Shown: positions 45,239 to 54,705, numbered from the stretch's first letter. The stretch is 64,000 nt of DNA from Flavobacterium pectinovorum (GCF_006438875.1 NZ_RCZH01000002.1:368385-432384), one strand, 5' to 3'. Translations and numbers: made by a program. Notes: generated from the letters alone by a model not told the origin.

Positions 45239-48200
45239 ATGAAAAAAACTCTACTTTTTTTAATTTTCTTTTTACAATTTTTAATAATCTCTGCTCAAAA
45301 TTCTACAGATGTTTTACAATCGTTTGGCCTTCATCCTGGGTTTACTGGTACTATTAATTCAACAGTAATTCAACCTGACGGCAAAATAATTGTGGGAGGA
45401 AGCTTTAAATTGTTTCAAGGAATTGAGGAAAAAAACTTTATTCGTTTAAATGCGGATGGAAGTAAAGATACATCTTTCCAAATTAATAATTTATTTGAAA
45501 ACCATACTGTAAATTCTATAATACTTCAACCTGATGGCAAAATAATTGTTGGTCATGACCATGGCTTAATCAGATTAAATACTGATGGAACTAAAGACAC
45601 TTCCTTTGATTTAGGAAATGGTTTTTATGCCTTTGAAAATTATGGTTGTATTAATTCCTTAGTCCTTCAGCCTGATGGAAAAATAATAGCAGTAGGTGCC
45701 TTTATTGAATTTCAGGGAATCACTCAGCAACATATAATTCGCTTAAATCCAGACGGAAGCAAAGATTCTTCGTTTAACATAGGAACTGGATTTACAGGTA
45801 ATGTGATGCCTTACCTTTATTCAGTAGTTTTACAATCAGATGGAAAAATAATAGTCGCGGGAATATATCAAAATTATCAGAATATAAATCGAGGCAGTAT
45901 TGTTCGTTTGAATACTGATGGTAGCATTGATACAACTTTCGATACAATTTTTACATCATTAGACAGAATAAAATCTTTGGCATTGCAGTCTGATGGAAAA
46001 ATACTTGTGGCATGTTACAATAGTATTCCAAATAGGGGTTTACTTCGTTTAAATACTGATGGTAGTAAAGATACCTCTTTTAATATAGGATCTAATGGCT
46101 TCAATGATGAAGTTAATTGTGTTTCTATACAACCTGATGGGAAAATACTTGTAGGAGGTAAATTTTCTTCCTATAATACCACGAGACAACGGTCTATTAT
46201 CCGTTTAAATAGTGATGGAAGTAAGGATTTTTCTTTTGACATAGGAACTGGATTAATTAAATTAGACACTTCAATAGTCCCTTTAGCCGTTAACTCTTTT
46301 AGCTTACTATCTGACGGAAAAATAATTGCGGGAGGAGATTTTAATTCCTATCAGGATACTACTAAAAATAATATAGTCCGTCTAAATGATAATGGCAGTA
46401 TAGATAAATCTTTTGACACAGGAAGAGGACTTGATGATGCTGTGTTGGCTATTGCTTCACAAAGTGATAAAAAATTTATCGTTGCGGGTTCTTTTACCTC
46501 CTATGATGGAATTCCACAAAATAGAATAATTAGGTTTAATGCTGATGGAACAAAAGATAAAACTTTTAATATTGGAAAAGGATTTGATGATACTGTTAAT
46601 TGCTTACTTATACAACCCGATGGAAAAACACTTATAGGGGGTAAATCTGGTTTATTAACACGTATAAATTCTGATGGTGCTCCAGATGTCTCTTTTAGCA
46701 GATTAGCTTTTGAATCATCATCCAAACTCTATTTTGAAATCTATATCAAAGCCCTTGCTCTACAAGATGATGGGAAAATAATCGTTGGTGGGAATTTTGG
46801 TAAATATGGAGGACTTAGCCAAGAATATTTAGTCCGTTTAAATGCCAATGGAAGCAAAGATGATTCTTTTAATATTGGAAAAGGATTTGATGGTACCGTT
46901 AATTCTGTATTGGTTCAGCCAGACGGAAAAATAATTGTTGGCGGGAATTTTTCTTTTTACCAAACTCTGTCGATCACACACGGATTAATTCGTTTAAATC
47001 CCGACGGCAGCAAAGACAATACGTTTGTTCCTGATGTTTACCTGGGAGCTGTTTATTGTATGAAATTACAACCAGATGGAAAAATTATAATAGGAGGAAA
47101 AGGTGGATATTTCGTTCGATTAAATGCTGATGGTAGTAAAGATACTTCATTTAATACCGGCAATGGGTTTGATTACGATATTCTTTCTATGTATTTACAA
47201 CAAGATGGAAAAATACTTGTTGGCGGCCGTTTTGTTAATTATCAAGATTTTGAATCTAATCGTATTATTCGTTTAAATGCCGATGGTTCTCGTGATACTT
47301 CATTTGACATAGGAAGTGGGTTCACTAGAAATCGTTATAGTAATTTAATTGAAGATAATAGTGTTAGTGCTATAGAAGTACAATCAGATGGCGTTATAAT
47401 TGCAGGAGGACAATTTGGTAAGTATAAAGATGTAAGGTCATCATATTTAGTTACTTTAAACGGAACATATATAGCATCACCTTTAACCGCTGAGGCTTCT
47501 CAAATCAATGTCCCTTGTTCTGGCGGCGCTACAGGTTCAGCTTCTGTATCTGTTACAGGAGGAAAAAGACCATATTCTTATCTTTGGTCAAATAATGCCA
47601 CAACTTCAACAATTACAGGATTAACTCCCGGAAATTATTCTTGTGAAATTACTGATGCAAATCTTACAAAAATAACTAAGAATTTTACCATTACAACAGA
47701 TTTAGATACTGAAATTCCAACCATTACAGCACCTCTTGCTGTGACAGTAAATGCAACATCTGATTGTGAAGTTAGAAACATAGTCCTGGGAACTCCACTA
47801 ACTTTTGATAATTGCTCTGTCGTCTCTGTTACCAATAATGCACCTCTTGCTTTTCCTGTAGGAATAACATGGGTAACCTGGACGGTAAAGGACGCAAGTA
47901 ACAACATGGCTCAAGCGAGTCAATTAGTTACAGTAAAAGATATTACCGTTCCAATAATTACTGCTCCGCCAACATTAACATTAAATCTAGAACAAAGTTG
48001 TCTTATTTATATGCCTAATTTAGTAAATCCTGTAACTACAGACTGTTCATTTGTTACAATAAAGAATAATGCGCCCGTTTTTTTCCCATTAGGCGAAACC
48101 AAAGTTACCTGGACCGCAAGAGATGCAAATGCAAATATTGCAACAGCTGTACAAACTGTAATAGTAAAAGATATTACTCCACCAGCTATTGAAACTCCCG

Positions 48201-48868
48201 CTGCAATAACAATTGATTCAAATTGTAAAGCGGCAACCGTAGTTTTAGTTGAACCAAAAACCTCAGATAACTGTTCTGTCGCTTCTGTAACAAATGATGC
48301 GCCGGCAATTTTTCCAATAGGTGACACTACTGTAACATGGACGGTAAAAGACAAGAGTAATAATACTTCAACGGCAGCACAAATTGTAACTGTAAAAGGT
48401 CTTACTGCGACTATTACAAACAACGCAGGTATATTAACCGCAGTTGAATCCGAAGCGACATACAAATGGCTTGAATGCAATAGCGGAACATTTATTGCAA
48501 TTCCAAATGAAAGTAACGTTTCTTTTACACCTAAAAAACCAGGAAGTTACGCGGTTGAAATCACCAAAAATGGTTGCTCTGTGACAAGTACTTGTTATGA
48601 AGTTAAAACGCTTGGAACGAAAGATTTCGATTTAGAAAATTCTTTAAAATTATATCCTAATCCAACAAAAGATTTCGTTACAATTGAAATAAATGCTATA
48701 GATAATGCCAAATTGAAAATATTTGATGTGAGTGGGAAATTTATACTTTCAAAAGAATTAAAAACAACATCAAATACTATAAACATTGCACATTTAACTT
48801 CTGGTGTTTATCTATTTGAGATTTCAAATGATAATGGAAAAACTATCAAAAAAGTAATTAAAAAATAA
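45239..48868 (+). CDS. Large secreted delta-60 repeat/HYR protein with type IX sorting domain
   Basis: From ATG 45239 it has 1209 residues. A signal peptide ends near residue 20 (LIISAQ). About 14 repeats with the pattern '(I/V)LQPDGKI(I/L)VGG.F ... RLN.DGS.D.SF' fill roughly residues 30-755 (delta-60 propeller-type repeats). Next come a SprB-like unit ('GGKRPYSYLWSNNATTSTIT', about 770-820) and three HYR modules (about 830-1060, e.g. 'VTWTVKDASNNMAQASQLVT'). The type A T9SS sorting domain ('LYPNPTKDFVTIEI' onward) ends the protein. It is probably an adhesin or surface structural protein. It stands alone between two terminators. Confidence 0.93.
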   Translation: MKKTLLFLIFFLQFLIISAQNSTDVLQSFGLHPGFTGTINSTVIQPDGKIIVGGSFKLFQGIEEKNFIRLNADGSKDTSFQINNLFENHTVNSIILQPDGKIIVGHDHGLIRLNTDGTKDTSFDLGNGFYAFENYGCINSLVLQPDGKIIAVGAFIEFQGITQQHIIRLNPDGSKDSSFNIGTGFTGNVMPYLYSVVLQSDGKIIVAGIYQNYQNINRGSIVRLNTDGSIDTTFDTIFTSLDRIKSLALQSDGKILVACYNSIPNRGLLRLNTDGSKDTSFNIGSNGFNDEVNCVSIQPDGKILVGGKFSSYNTTRQRSIIRLNSDGSKDFSFDIGTGLIKLDTSIVPLAVNSFSLLSDGKIIAGGDFNSYQDTTKNNIVRLNDNGSIDKSFDTGRGLDDAVLAIASQSDKKFIVAGSFTSYDGIPQNRIIRFNADGTKDKTFNIGKGFDDTVNCLLIQPDGKTLIGGKSGLLTRINSDGAPDVSFSRLAFESSSKLYFEIYIKALALQDDGKIIVGGNFGKYGGLSQEYLVRLNANGSKDDSFNIGKGFDGTVNSVLVQPDGKIIVGGNFSFYQTLSITHGLIRLNPDGSKDNTFVPDVYLGAVYCMKLQPDGKIIIGGKGGYFVRLNADGSKDTSFNTGNGFDYDILSMYLQQDGKILVGGRFVNYQDFESNRIIRLNADGSRDTSFDIGSGFTRNRYSNLIEDNSVSAIEVQSDGVIIAGGQFGKYKDVRSSYLVTLNGTYIASPLTAEASQINVPCSGGATGSASVSVTGGKRPYSYLWSNNATTSTITGLTPGNYSCEITDANLTKITKNFTITTDLDTEIPTITAPLAVTVNATSDCEVRNIVLGTPLTFDNCSVVSVTNNAPLAFPVGITWVTWTVKDASNNMAQASQLVTVKDITVPIITAPPTLTLNLEQSCLIYMPNLVNPVTTDCSFVTIKNNAPVFFPLGETKVTWTARDANANIATAVQTVIVKDITPPAIETPAAITIDSNCKAATVVLVEPKTSDNCSVASVTNDAPAIFPIGDTTVTWTVKDKSNNTSTAAQIVTVKGLTATITNNAGILTAVESEATYKWLECNSGTFIAIPNESNVSFTPKKPGSYAVEITKNGCSVTSTCYEVKTLGTKDFDLENSLKLYPNPTKDFVTIEINAIDNAKLKIFDVSGKFILSKELKTTSNTINIAHLTSGVYLFEISNDNGKTIKKVIKK

Positions 48869-48894
48869 GTTTTACTATTTGAAAATAATCATAA

Positions 48895-48922
48895 AAAAAG
48901 TCCCGAAATTTCGGGACTTTTT
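48895..48922. terminator. Bidirectional terminator between the delta-60 gene and tex
   Basis: A perfect 28-base palindrome, AAAAAGTCCCGAAA and its complement, with T-runs on both strands. It lies between convergent stops at 48868 and 48927. Confidence 0.92.
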
Positions 48923-48926
48923 GTTT

Positions 48927-51050
48927 TTATAAAACCATCGTCAATTGAATTCGTTTTCTATCTTCATCAACTTCTGTAACCTTAACGTCAACATGTTGGT
49001 GAAGCTTAACAACCTCATTAACATCACTCACAAAACCAGCTTTCAACTGTGAAATATGAACCAATCCGCTTTCTTTGATTCCGATATCAACAAAACAGCC
49101 AAAATTGGTGATGTTATTCACAATTCCCGGTAAAATCATTCCGGTTCTTACATCTTTAATTGATTTTACGTTTGCATCAAATTCAAAAACCTTAGCAGAT
49201 TTTCTCGGATCCAATCCAGGCTTTTCAAGCTCTTTTATAATGTCTTTTAACGTAAGTAAACCTATTTCAGGTGTAATATAGTTTTCTGCCTTAATAAGCG
49301 CCGTTTTCTCTTTGTTTGCAATTAAGTCATTTACTGAAAGTTTCAGATCCTTTGCCATTTTCTCTACAACAGAATAAGCTTCCGGATGTACCGCCGAATT
49401 ATCCAGCGGATTCTTAGCATTGGAAATTCTAATAAAAGCCGCGCCTTGCTGATACGCTTTATCGCCTAAGCGAGGCACTTTTTTTAACTGTTTTCTGTCC
49501 TCAAACGGACCATTTTCTGAACGATACTGTACAATGTTTTCAGCCAGCTTCTCTCCTATTCCACTCACATAACTTAGTAAATGTTTACTTGCCGTGTTGA
49601 TATTGATTCCAACCGAGTTTACGCAACGAATTACCGTCGCATCAAGTTCGTCTTTTAATTTCGTTTGATCCACATCGTGCTGATATTGTCCTACTCCAAT
49701 TGCTTTTGGATCAATTTTTACCAACTCTGCCAAAGGATCTGAAAGTCGTCGCCCGATAGAAACGGATCCACGAACCGTTACATCATAATTAGGAAATTCT
49801 TCTCTCGCAATTTTTGACGCCGAATATACTGAAGCTCCAGCTTCCGAAACGATGAAAACTTGCAGCGGTTTGTCAAACGCGATTTTTTTAATGAAAAATT
49901 CCGTTTCTCTTGAAGCAGTTCCGTTTCCAATAGAAATTGCATCAATTTGATACGCATTTACCATCGAACGGATTTTCTTTATCGCCATTGTTTCCTCATT
50001 TTGAGGTGCGTGAGGATAAATAGTTTCGTTGTATAATAAATCTCCTTTTTCGTCCAGACAAACAACTTTACAACCGCTTCTAAATCCTGGATCAATTGCC
50101 AGAATTCGTTTTTCGCCCAAAGGCGGAGCCAGTAATAACTGTCCTAAATTGTTTGCAAAAACCTGAATAGAATTTGCATCTGCTTTAGCTTTAGCTTCTT
50201 GTAATGTTTCATTTCCAATCGCAGGATTCAACAATCGTTTGTAACTGTCTTCAATCGCTAATTGTAAATGAGCTGTTGTACTATTTTGTTTTTTAATGAT
50301 TATTTCGTCAATAATATCATAAGCTTCATCGATATCAACATCAACTTTCATTTTTACAAAACCTTCGTTTTCTGCACGAAGCATTGCCAATAAACGGTGT
50401 GAAGGCGCTTTTGTCAAATTTTCATCCCAATCAAAATATTGACTGAATTTTTGCGCTCCTTCTTCTTCGCTTTTCTTTTTTACAACTTTAGTTCCTATTG
50501 TCGCTTTACGCTGATATAATCTACGCAATTGTTTACGAACATAAATATTCTCGTTGATCCATTCGGCAACAATATCTCTTGCGCCTTGCATTGCAGCTTC
50601 CTCATTAATCACATTCTCATTAAGGTATTGTGTCGAAATAAAATCAATATCAACATCATTTTCTGACATGATAATTTTTGCCAATGGTTCCAAGCCAAAT
50701 TCTCGGGCAACATCTGCTTTTGTTTTTTTCTTCTTTTTGTATGGAAGATAAAAATCTTCAATTTCTTGTAAGTCAAAACTTTGTTCAATTTTTTGCTTCA
50801 ATTCCGGCGTCAGCGATTTTTGTTCTTCAATCGATTTTAGAACGGCTTCTTTACGTTTTACAATCGTTTCATATTCTTTTTGAAGTTTCGCAATATTTTC
50901 GATCTGAACTTCGTCAAGATTTCCGGTTGTATCTTTTCGGTAACGAGAGATAAACGGAATCGTACAATCTTCTTCTAATAATTGTACTGTTTTTTGAATG
51001 TTAATCGCTGCTGTTTGAACAGTCTTGGCAATGAATTGAATATTAGTCAT
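48927..51050 (-). CDS. tex: Tex-family S1 RNA-binding protein
   Basis: A 707-residue cytoplasmic nucleic-acid-binding protein. It shows the N-terminal helical Tex domain ('IQKTVQLLEEDCTIPFISRY'), a YqgF-like RNase H fold ('LAIDPGFRSGCKVVCLDEKG'), tandem helix-hairpin-helix motifs ('VNSVGININTASKHLLSYVS') and a C-terminal S1 domain ('GMILPGIVNNITNFGCFVDI'). Tex links transcription and RNA surveillance, and its mechanism varies among bacteria. Full length. It lies immediately downstream of the Fic gene. Confidence 0.96.
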   Translation of the reverse strand: MTNIQFIAKTVQTAAINIQKTVQLLEEDCTIPFISRYRKDTTGNLDEVQIENIAKLQKEYETIVKRKEAVLKSIEEQKSLTPELKQKIEQSFDLQEIEDFYLPYKKKKKTKADVAREFGLEPLAKIIMSENDVDIDFISTQYLNENVINEEAAMQGARDIVAEWINENIYVRKQLRRLYQRKATIGTKVVKKKSEEEGAQKFSQYFDWDENLTKAPSHRLLAMLRAENEGFVKMKVDVDIDEAYDIIDEIIIKKQNSTTAHLQLAIEDSYKRLLNPAIGNETLQEAKAKADANSIQVFANNLGQLLLAPPLGEKRILAIDPGFRSGCKVVCLDEKGDLLYNETIYPHAPQNEETMAIKKIRSMVNAYQIDAISIGNGTASRETEFFIKKIAFDKPLQVFIVSEAGASVYSASKIAREEFPNYDVTVRGSVSIGRRLSDPLAELVKIDPKAIGVGQYQHDVDQTKLKDELDATVIRCVNSVGININTASKHLLSYVSGIGEKLAENIVQYRSENGPFEDRKQLKKVPRLGDKAYQQGAAFIRISNAKNPLDNSAVHPEAYSVVEKMAKDLKLSVNDLIANKEKTALIKAENYITPEIGLLTLKDIIKELEKPGLDPRKSAKVFEFDANVKSIKDVRTGMILPGIVNNITNFGCFVDIGIKESGLVHISQLKAGFVSDVNEVVKLHQHVDVKVTEVDEDRKRIQLTMVL

Positions 51051-51072
51051 TATTTATTGTTTTAAAAAAGAT

Positions 51073-51113
51073 GTAAAAATTGCGAGATTCTCGTAAAATC
51101 TCGCAATTTTTAC
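51073..51113. repeat. Hairpin A, at the 3' end of the Fic gene
   Basis: Arms GTAAAAATTGCGAGATT (51073-51089) and complement (51097-51113) with a seven-base loop. Its core TGCGAGATTCTCGTAAAATC differs by one base from hairpin B at 52426-52480. It overlaps the Fic stop codon and could terminate it. Confidence 0.88.
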
Positions 51114-52408
51114 AATTTATGAGATTTTAAAATTTTATTAAACTGTTTAGATTTAATAAAATTGTGTTTTATTTTATTAACCTGTATTTTTTCTAAAAAA
51201 CCTAAATTTTCAAGATTATTTAAATCTGATCTAGCCGTAAAATTTGAGATTCCAAATCTATTTTCTATTTCTTTACTACATAAAACTCTATCTGAATCTT
51301 CATTTAAAATTTTTAAAATTTGAGCCTGACGATCATTAACATGAGGTATTTTAATAAATTTTGCTGCTTGAATCACTTCATTCTGTTTTCTACCAATATA
51401 TTCTTTCAAAGCCGTAAAAGCTTTTTCCATTGTTTTTATGTGGTAAGTAATAAAGTAAGTAAGGTCATTTTGATCTATTTCTGAATATAAAAAAGCTTTT
51501 TCATACTGCCCTTTAGTATCTTTTATAATTGTCGAAATCGTTAAATATTCAGTGAGCCAATAACCATTTTTGAGCATGTACCAGTAAAATAATGCACGTG
51601 CTGTTCTGCCATTTCCATCTGAAAATGGATGAATCCACCCAATCATAAAATGAATTATAATTCCTTTTATAATTGGATGAATAAATGTCTTTTGTTCTTC
51701 ATTAAAAAACAAACATAAATCACTAATTAGTTTTTGTATCTCCTCATTTTTTGGTGGTGTATGTACTACTTCACTATTTGAATAATTTACTACATAAATA
51801 TCATTATTCTTTCTATATCTTCCCTCATCTTCAACATCTTCTAATGTATTATTAGATATAAGTTTGTGTATATAAAGTAAGTTTTCCGGTGTCAAATTAT
51901 CATTCTTATGTTGAACAATATATTTCATTGTGAAATAATTATTCATAATCATTTGTTCCGATTTATTTTTTGGTTTACGTTCTTTTTGAATCATTTCTTT
52001 TGCTGCTTTTCTGGTCGTATTTGCACCTTCCATTTGGCTACTAGAAATAGCTTCTTCCATTATTGAACTTATTAGAAATTTATTCTTGTAAGTATCAGTT
52101 ATACCTATGTTACTTCCTAAATTTCCTCCTATATGTAAATCAAAATGATGCAAAAGTCTAAGAATATAATCGGTAACATTAAAATTAAAAGAATATGTTC
52201 CAAATGCAATATTTTGTTTATTTAATGATCTCGATAATTTAATAACATTCCAATATTGTTCCGGCTCAATAGATTTAGTTTTATATTTAACTTTATCCCA
52301 ATATAAATATTCATCATTGATTTCCTTTAATTCACCTGACAATGTAAGTTGAGTAAGTAAACTTATAGTGTTATTATCATATTTCGATGTGGGTGGATGT
52401 TCTAACAT
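51110..52408 (-). CDS. Fic-family AMPylase-type protein, class II, with C-terminal winged helix
   Basis: A 432-residue cytoplasmic protein. The catalytic motif HPFSDGNGRTAR (about residue 260) is complete. Upstream 'ISSSQMEGANTTRKAA' carries the inhibitory (S/T)xxxE(G/N) pattern of class II Fic proteins, so activity is likely self-restrained. Residues about 360-425 form a winged helix ('DRVLCSKEIENRFGISNFTA'), giving DNA binding. It would transfer AMP (or a similar group) onto a target protein. It is flanked by near-identical hairpins A and B. No antitoxin gene adjoins. Confidence 0.93.
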   Translation of the reverse strand: MLEHPPTSKYDNNTISLLTQLTLSGELKEINDEYLYWDKVKYKTKSIEPEQYWNVIKLSRSLNKQNIAFGTYSFNFNVTDYILRLLHHFDLHIGGNLGSNIGITDTYKNKFLISSIMEEAISSSQMEGANTTRKAAKEMIQKERKPKNKSEQMIMNNYFTMKYIVQHKNDNLTPENLLYIHKLISNNTLEDVEDEGRYRKNNDIYVVNYSNSEVVHTPPKNEEIQKLISDLCLFFNEEQKTFIHPIIKGIIIHFMIGWIHPFSDGNGRTARALFYWYMLKNGYWLTEYLTISTIIKDTKGQYEKAFLYSEIDQNDLTYFITYHIKTMEKAFTALKEYIGRKQNEVIQAAKFIKIPHVNDRQAQILKILNEDSDRVLCSKEIENRFGISNFTARSDLNNLENLGFLEKIQVNKIKHNFIKSKQFNKILKSHKL

Positions 52409-52425
52409 ATAAACTAATTTTAAGC

Positions 52426-52480
52426 TAAATTAGTAAATAATGCGAGATTCTAGTAAAATCTCGCATTATTTACTAATTTA
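52426..52480. repeat. Hairpin B, upstream of the Fic gene (24-bp perfect arms)
   Basis: Arms at 52426-52449 and 52457-52480 are exact complements (TAAATTAGTAAATAATGCGA...) around a seven-base loop. The 22-base centre matches hairpin A except for one base. It lies 18 bases before the Fic start. Confidence 0.92.
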
Positions 52481-52549
52481 ATATTATTCAACATAAAGAA
52501 AATTCTTCTCTTCCACGTCGAAAATTAATATTAACCATAGCTAAAATAA

Positions 52550-52557
52550 TATCTTTG
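52550..52557 (+). promoter_or_regulatory. TAnnTTTG promoter box of the DUF1294 gene
   Basis: TATCTTTG, 17 bases before the ATG at 52575. Confidence 0.6.
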
Positions 52558-52574
52558 TTTTTAATTTTAAGCCA

Positions 52575-52844
52575 ATGAAAGTTTTATTACTATATTTTTT
52601 TATTGTAAACATTATTGAATTTATTCTGGCCGGATACGATAAATATTTGGCTGTAAAACATAAACGCCGAATTCCGGAAAATACGTTATTCACAATTGCA
52701 TTTTTTGGCGGCTCGATCGGATTACTATTAGCTATGTTACTTTTTAGACATAAAACGAGTAAATCTTCTTTTATTATAAAGTTTGGTATAATTCTCTTTA
52801 TTCAGATTCTATTGATTTATCTAAAATTAAATGATAAAATCTAA
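52575..52844 (+). CDS. DUF1294 small membrane protein
   Basis: An 89-residue protein with three hydrophobic segments. 'AGYDKYLAVKHKRRIPENTL' and 'FFGGSIGLLLAMLLFRHKTS' are the family signature (DKxxA, GG.xGA, RHKT). Function unknown. It stands alone on the plus strand between the Fic upstream hairpin and a 32-base tandem repeat. Confidence 0.88.
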   Translation: MKVLLLYFFIVNIIEFILAGYDKYLAVKHKRRIPENTLFTIAFFGGSIGLLLAMLLFRHKTSKSSFIIKFGIILFIQILLIYLKLNDKI

Positions 52845-52879
52845 GTAACTGATTTTAAATAAATTAATAAAAAAAGATA

Positions 52880-52943
52880 TTAATTCAGTCAGTCAATTGA
52901 CCAAATTAACGTTAATTCAGTCAGTACGTTAACCAAATTAATG
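52880..52943. repeat. Two 32-base direct repeats (TTAATTCAGTCAGT...)
   Basis: TTAATTCAGTCAGT starts at 52880 and again at 52912. Each copy continues with four or five variable bases and then (T/A)(G/A)ACCAAATTAA. The copies abut and are about 90 percent identical. Confidence 0.75.
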
Positions 52944-52954
52944 TTTTTTAAAAC

Positions 52955-53020
52955 GAAAAAACCGGATGAATTTATAAAATCCGCCCGGCTTGTTTATTTA
53001 ATAGGTGCGAAGCACCGCGA
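52955..53020 (-). terminator. Probable terminator region of rpiB
   Basis: Two stems follow the rpiB stop on the minus strand. GGTGC-TTC-GCACC lies at 53005-53017. A weaker pair, CCGG-containing with ATCC/GGAT (52960-52990), ends in TTTTTTCG. Confidence 0.6.
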
Positions 53021-53031
53021 TTTTTTTTGAC

Positions 53032-53463
53032 TTATTGGCAAGCGATTTTATTCACTCTGTTTTGGTGTCTTCCGCCTTCAAAAGCAGTTGTTAAAAACGT
53101 TTCAACTATTTCTACAGCTTGAGGAATCGATGTAAAACGCGCCGGAATACTCACAATGTTAGCATCATTATGCAAACGTGTTAAATAAGCGATTTCTTTA
53201 GTCCAACATAAACCAGCTCTAACTTTTGGGTGTTTATTAACCGTCATTGCAATTCCGTTTCCGCTTCCGCAGATAACAATTCCAAAATCAGCTTTACCTT
53301 CAGATACATCATTTGCAACCGGATGACCATAATCCGGATAATCAACAGAATCCTCAGAATCTGTACCATAATTGGTTACTTCATATCCTTTTGCTTTAAG
53401 CATCGCAACGATTGCTTTTTTATAATCTGGTCCTGCGTGGTCGTTTCCTATCGAAATTTTCAT
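53032..53463 (-). CDS. rpiB: Ribose-5-phosphate isomerase B
   Basis: From ATG 53463 it has 143 residues, the normal RpiB/LacAB length. 'MKISIGNDHAGPDYKKAIVA' opens the protein. 'DYPDYGHPVANDVSEGKADF' and the active-site 'VICGSGNGIAMTVNKHPKVR' with the catalytic cysteine are clear. It interconverts ribose-5-phosphate and ribulose-5-phosphate. The extra 13 codons up to 53502 are unlikely because they span the TAAATTTG promoter box. Confidence 0.96.
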   Translation of the reverse strand: MKISIGNDHAGPDYKKAIVAMLKAKGYEVTNYGTDSEDSVDYPDYGHPVANDVSEGKADFGIVICGSGNGIAMTVNKHPKVRAGLCWTKEIAYLTRLHNDANIVSIPARFTSIPQAVEIVETFLTTAFEGGRHQNRVNKIACQ

Positions 53464-53489
53464 TGTAAATACTATTAAGTTGTGTTGTG

Positions 53490-53497
53490 CAAATTTA
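53490..53497 (-). promoter_or_regulatory. TAnnTTTG promoter box of rpiB
   Basis: Minus-strand TAAATTTG, 26 bases before the ATG at 53463. It supports the shorter start. Confidence 0.6.
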
Positions 53498-53509
53498 CTC
53501 AATTAATAA

Positions 53510-53625
53510 ATGTTCGCCATGAATTTCACTAATTTTCACGAATTTATTTCCTTATAACTTTAAAAGCATAGTTTTAAAAATTAAAAATAATTCGTGCTCA
53601 TTCGTGAAATTCGTGGCAAAAAAAC
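53510..53625. repeat. Imperfect inverted repeat with ATTCGTG/CACGAAT arms
   Basis: GCCATGAATTTCACTAATTT (53517 onward) is mirrored by AATTCGTG...GAAATTCGTGGC near 53590-53622, roughly 75 percent matched over 30 bases. It resembles a decayed REP-type element. Confidence 0.6.
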
Positions 53626-53639
53626 TTGAACATATAACT

Positions 53640-54248
53640 ATCATTATATCAAAAAGTTAACGTTATTAACAATTTTGATATCTCTATAAATAACTGAATA
53701 TCAATTAGAAATAAACATTGTTTTTGTTAAAATTTTATAATGTTAATAGCAAAACCTAATTCATTGATATTCAGTTAACTTTAAGTTAACATTATTTGTT
53801 AATAAGTTGAGATAGAATATTAGAAGTTTTTTTTGGTTGTGTCGAAAAAAAACCTAATCCAAAACCGGAATGAAATAACCTAATAAACTTTCATGAATTT
53901 TTGGAAAAGTTATCAATACTAAAAATGCCATTTTCAACAAAAATCAACATATGAACTTATCTACAAAATGAATCTATTTTAGGTTGTCAACCGTTGTTAA
54001 TTAAAATCTAAAAAGTCTTAAAAATTAATCCTTTAACTAAATATAAGTATGTTGATAACTCAATATAACTAAGAGAAACTTCATTTCAATACATTTAAAA
54101 ATAAATTTATATGACATATTAACAAGCTATAATAACAACCAAAAATTAATTTAATTTAAATTTTTCTTTTTGTTGTATTTAATATATGTTGACAACTTTG
54201 AAAGTTTAAAAAGAAAAAAAAATATTGAAATTGAAAAAATAGATGAGT
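53640..54248. other. AT-rich non-coding region with DnaA-box-like words
   Basis: No gene is supported. The sequence is overwhelmingly A/T. TTATCTACA (53957-53965) and minus-strand TTATCAACA (54058-54050) each differ by one base from the DnaA box TTATCCACA. TTATCAATA (53910) and TTGTCAACA (54195) differ by two. GTTAAC palindromes cluster at 53656-53789. Genes to the left are mostly leftward and genes to the right mostly rightward. Confidence 0.4.
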
Positions 54249-54482
54249 TTAAACAATTTTGAGAGGGTTATTAAGATTGTCAAGAATTTGCTGAACTTCT
54301 TCGAAATCATTTGGATGAACTTTGAGTTTGATTCCACCCAGCGCCGAAGTATACATTGGAACAACTGAAAGCGTCATTTCGTTTTCAAAAAAATACGGAA
54401 TCTCCTCTTGCTCTAATAAGTGTTTCAGAACAACTGTTTCGTGCTGATAATTGAATATTGCTATGGTTTTAAAGCTTTCCAT
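54249..54482 (-). CDS. DUF2007-family small protein
   Basis: A 77-residue cytoplasmic protein. 'ESFKTIAIFNYQHETVVLKH', 'EEIPYFFENEMTLSVVP' and 'GGIKLKVHPNDFEEVQQIL' match the DUF2007 (putative signal-transducing, PII-like fold) family, whose role is not established. It is single and divergent from rnr. The region 54483-54705 upstream of rnr holds no other gene. Confidence 0.85.
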   Translation of the reverse strand: MESFKTIAIFNYQHETVVLKHLLEQEEIPYFFENEMTLSVVPMYTSALGGIKLKVHPNDFEEVQQILDNLNNPLKIV

Positions 54483-54705
54483 AAAGGGTCTTTTAGTAAA
54501 GATACGAAATGAGTATTACTAAAGATTTGTCGCTGGCATTAATTTAATATGCGACCCGAGCGAAAGCGAACTGGCGAAGCAATTACAAATGACTTTTGAA
54601 AATCAATAAATATCCCCATTTGAAAGTTATTTTTTTAATAATTTATTTGTTAAAATCTATAATCTGATATCTTATTTGTAATTTTAACTTTTTAAGAAAA
54701 GATAT

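Noticed and set aside
47635..48480. Antisense frames opposite the HYR modules
   Set aside because: They mirror the valine/threonine-rich repeats of the real plus-strand gene and lack independent support.
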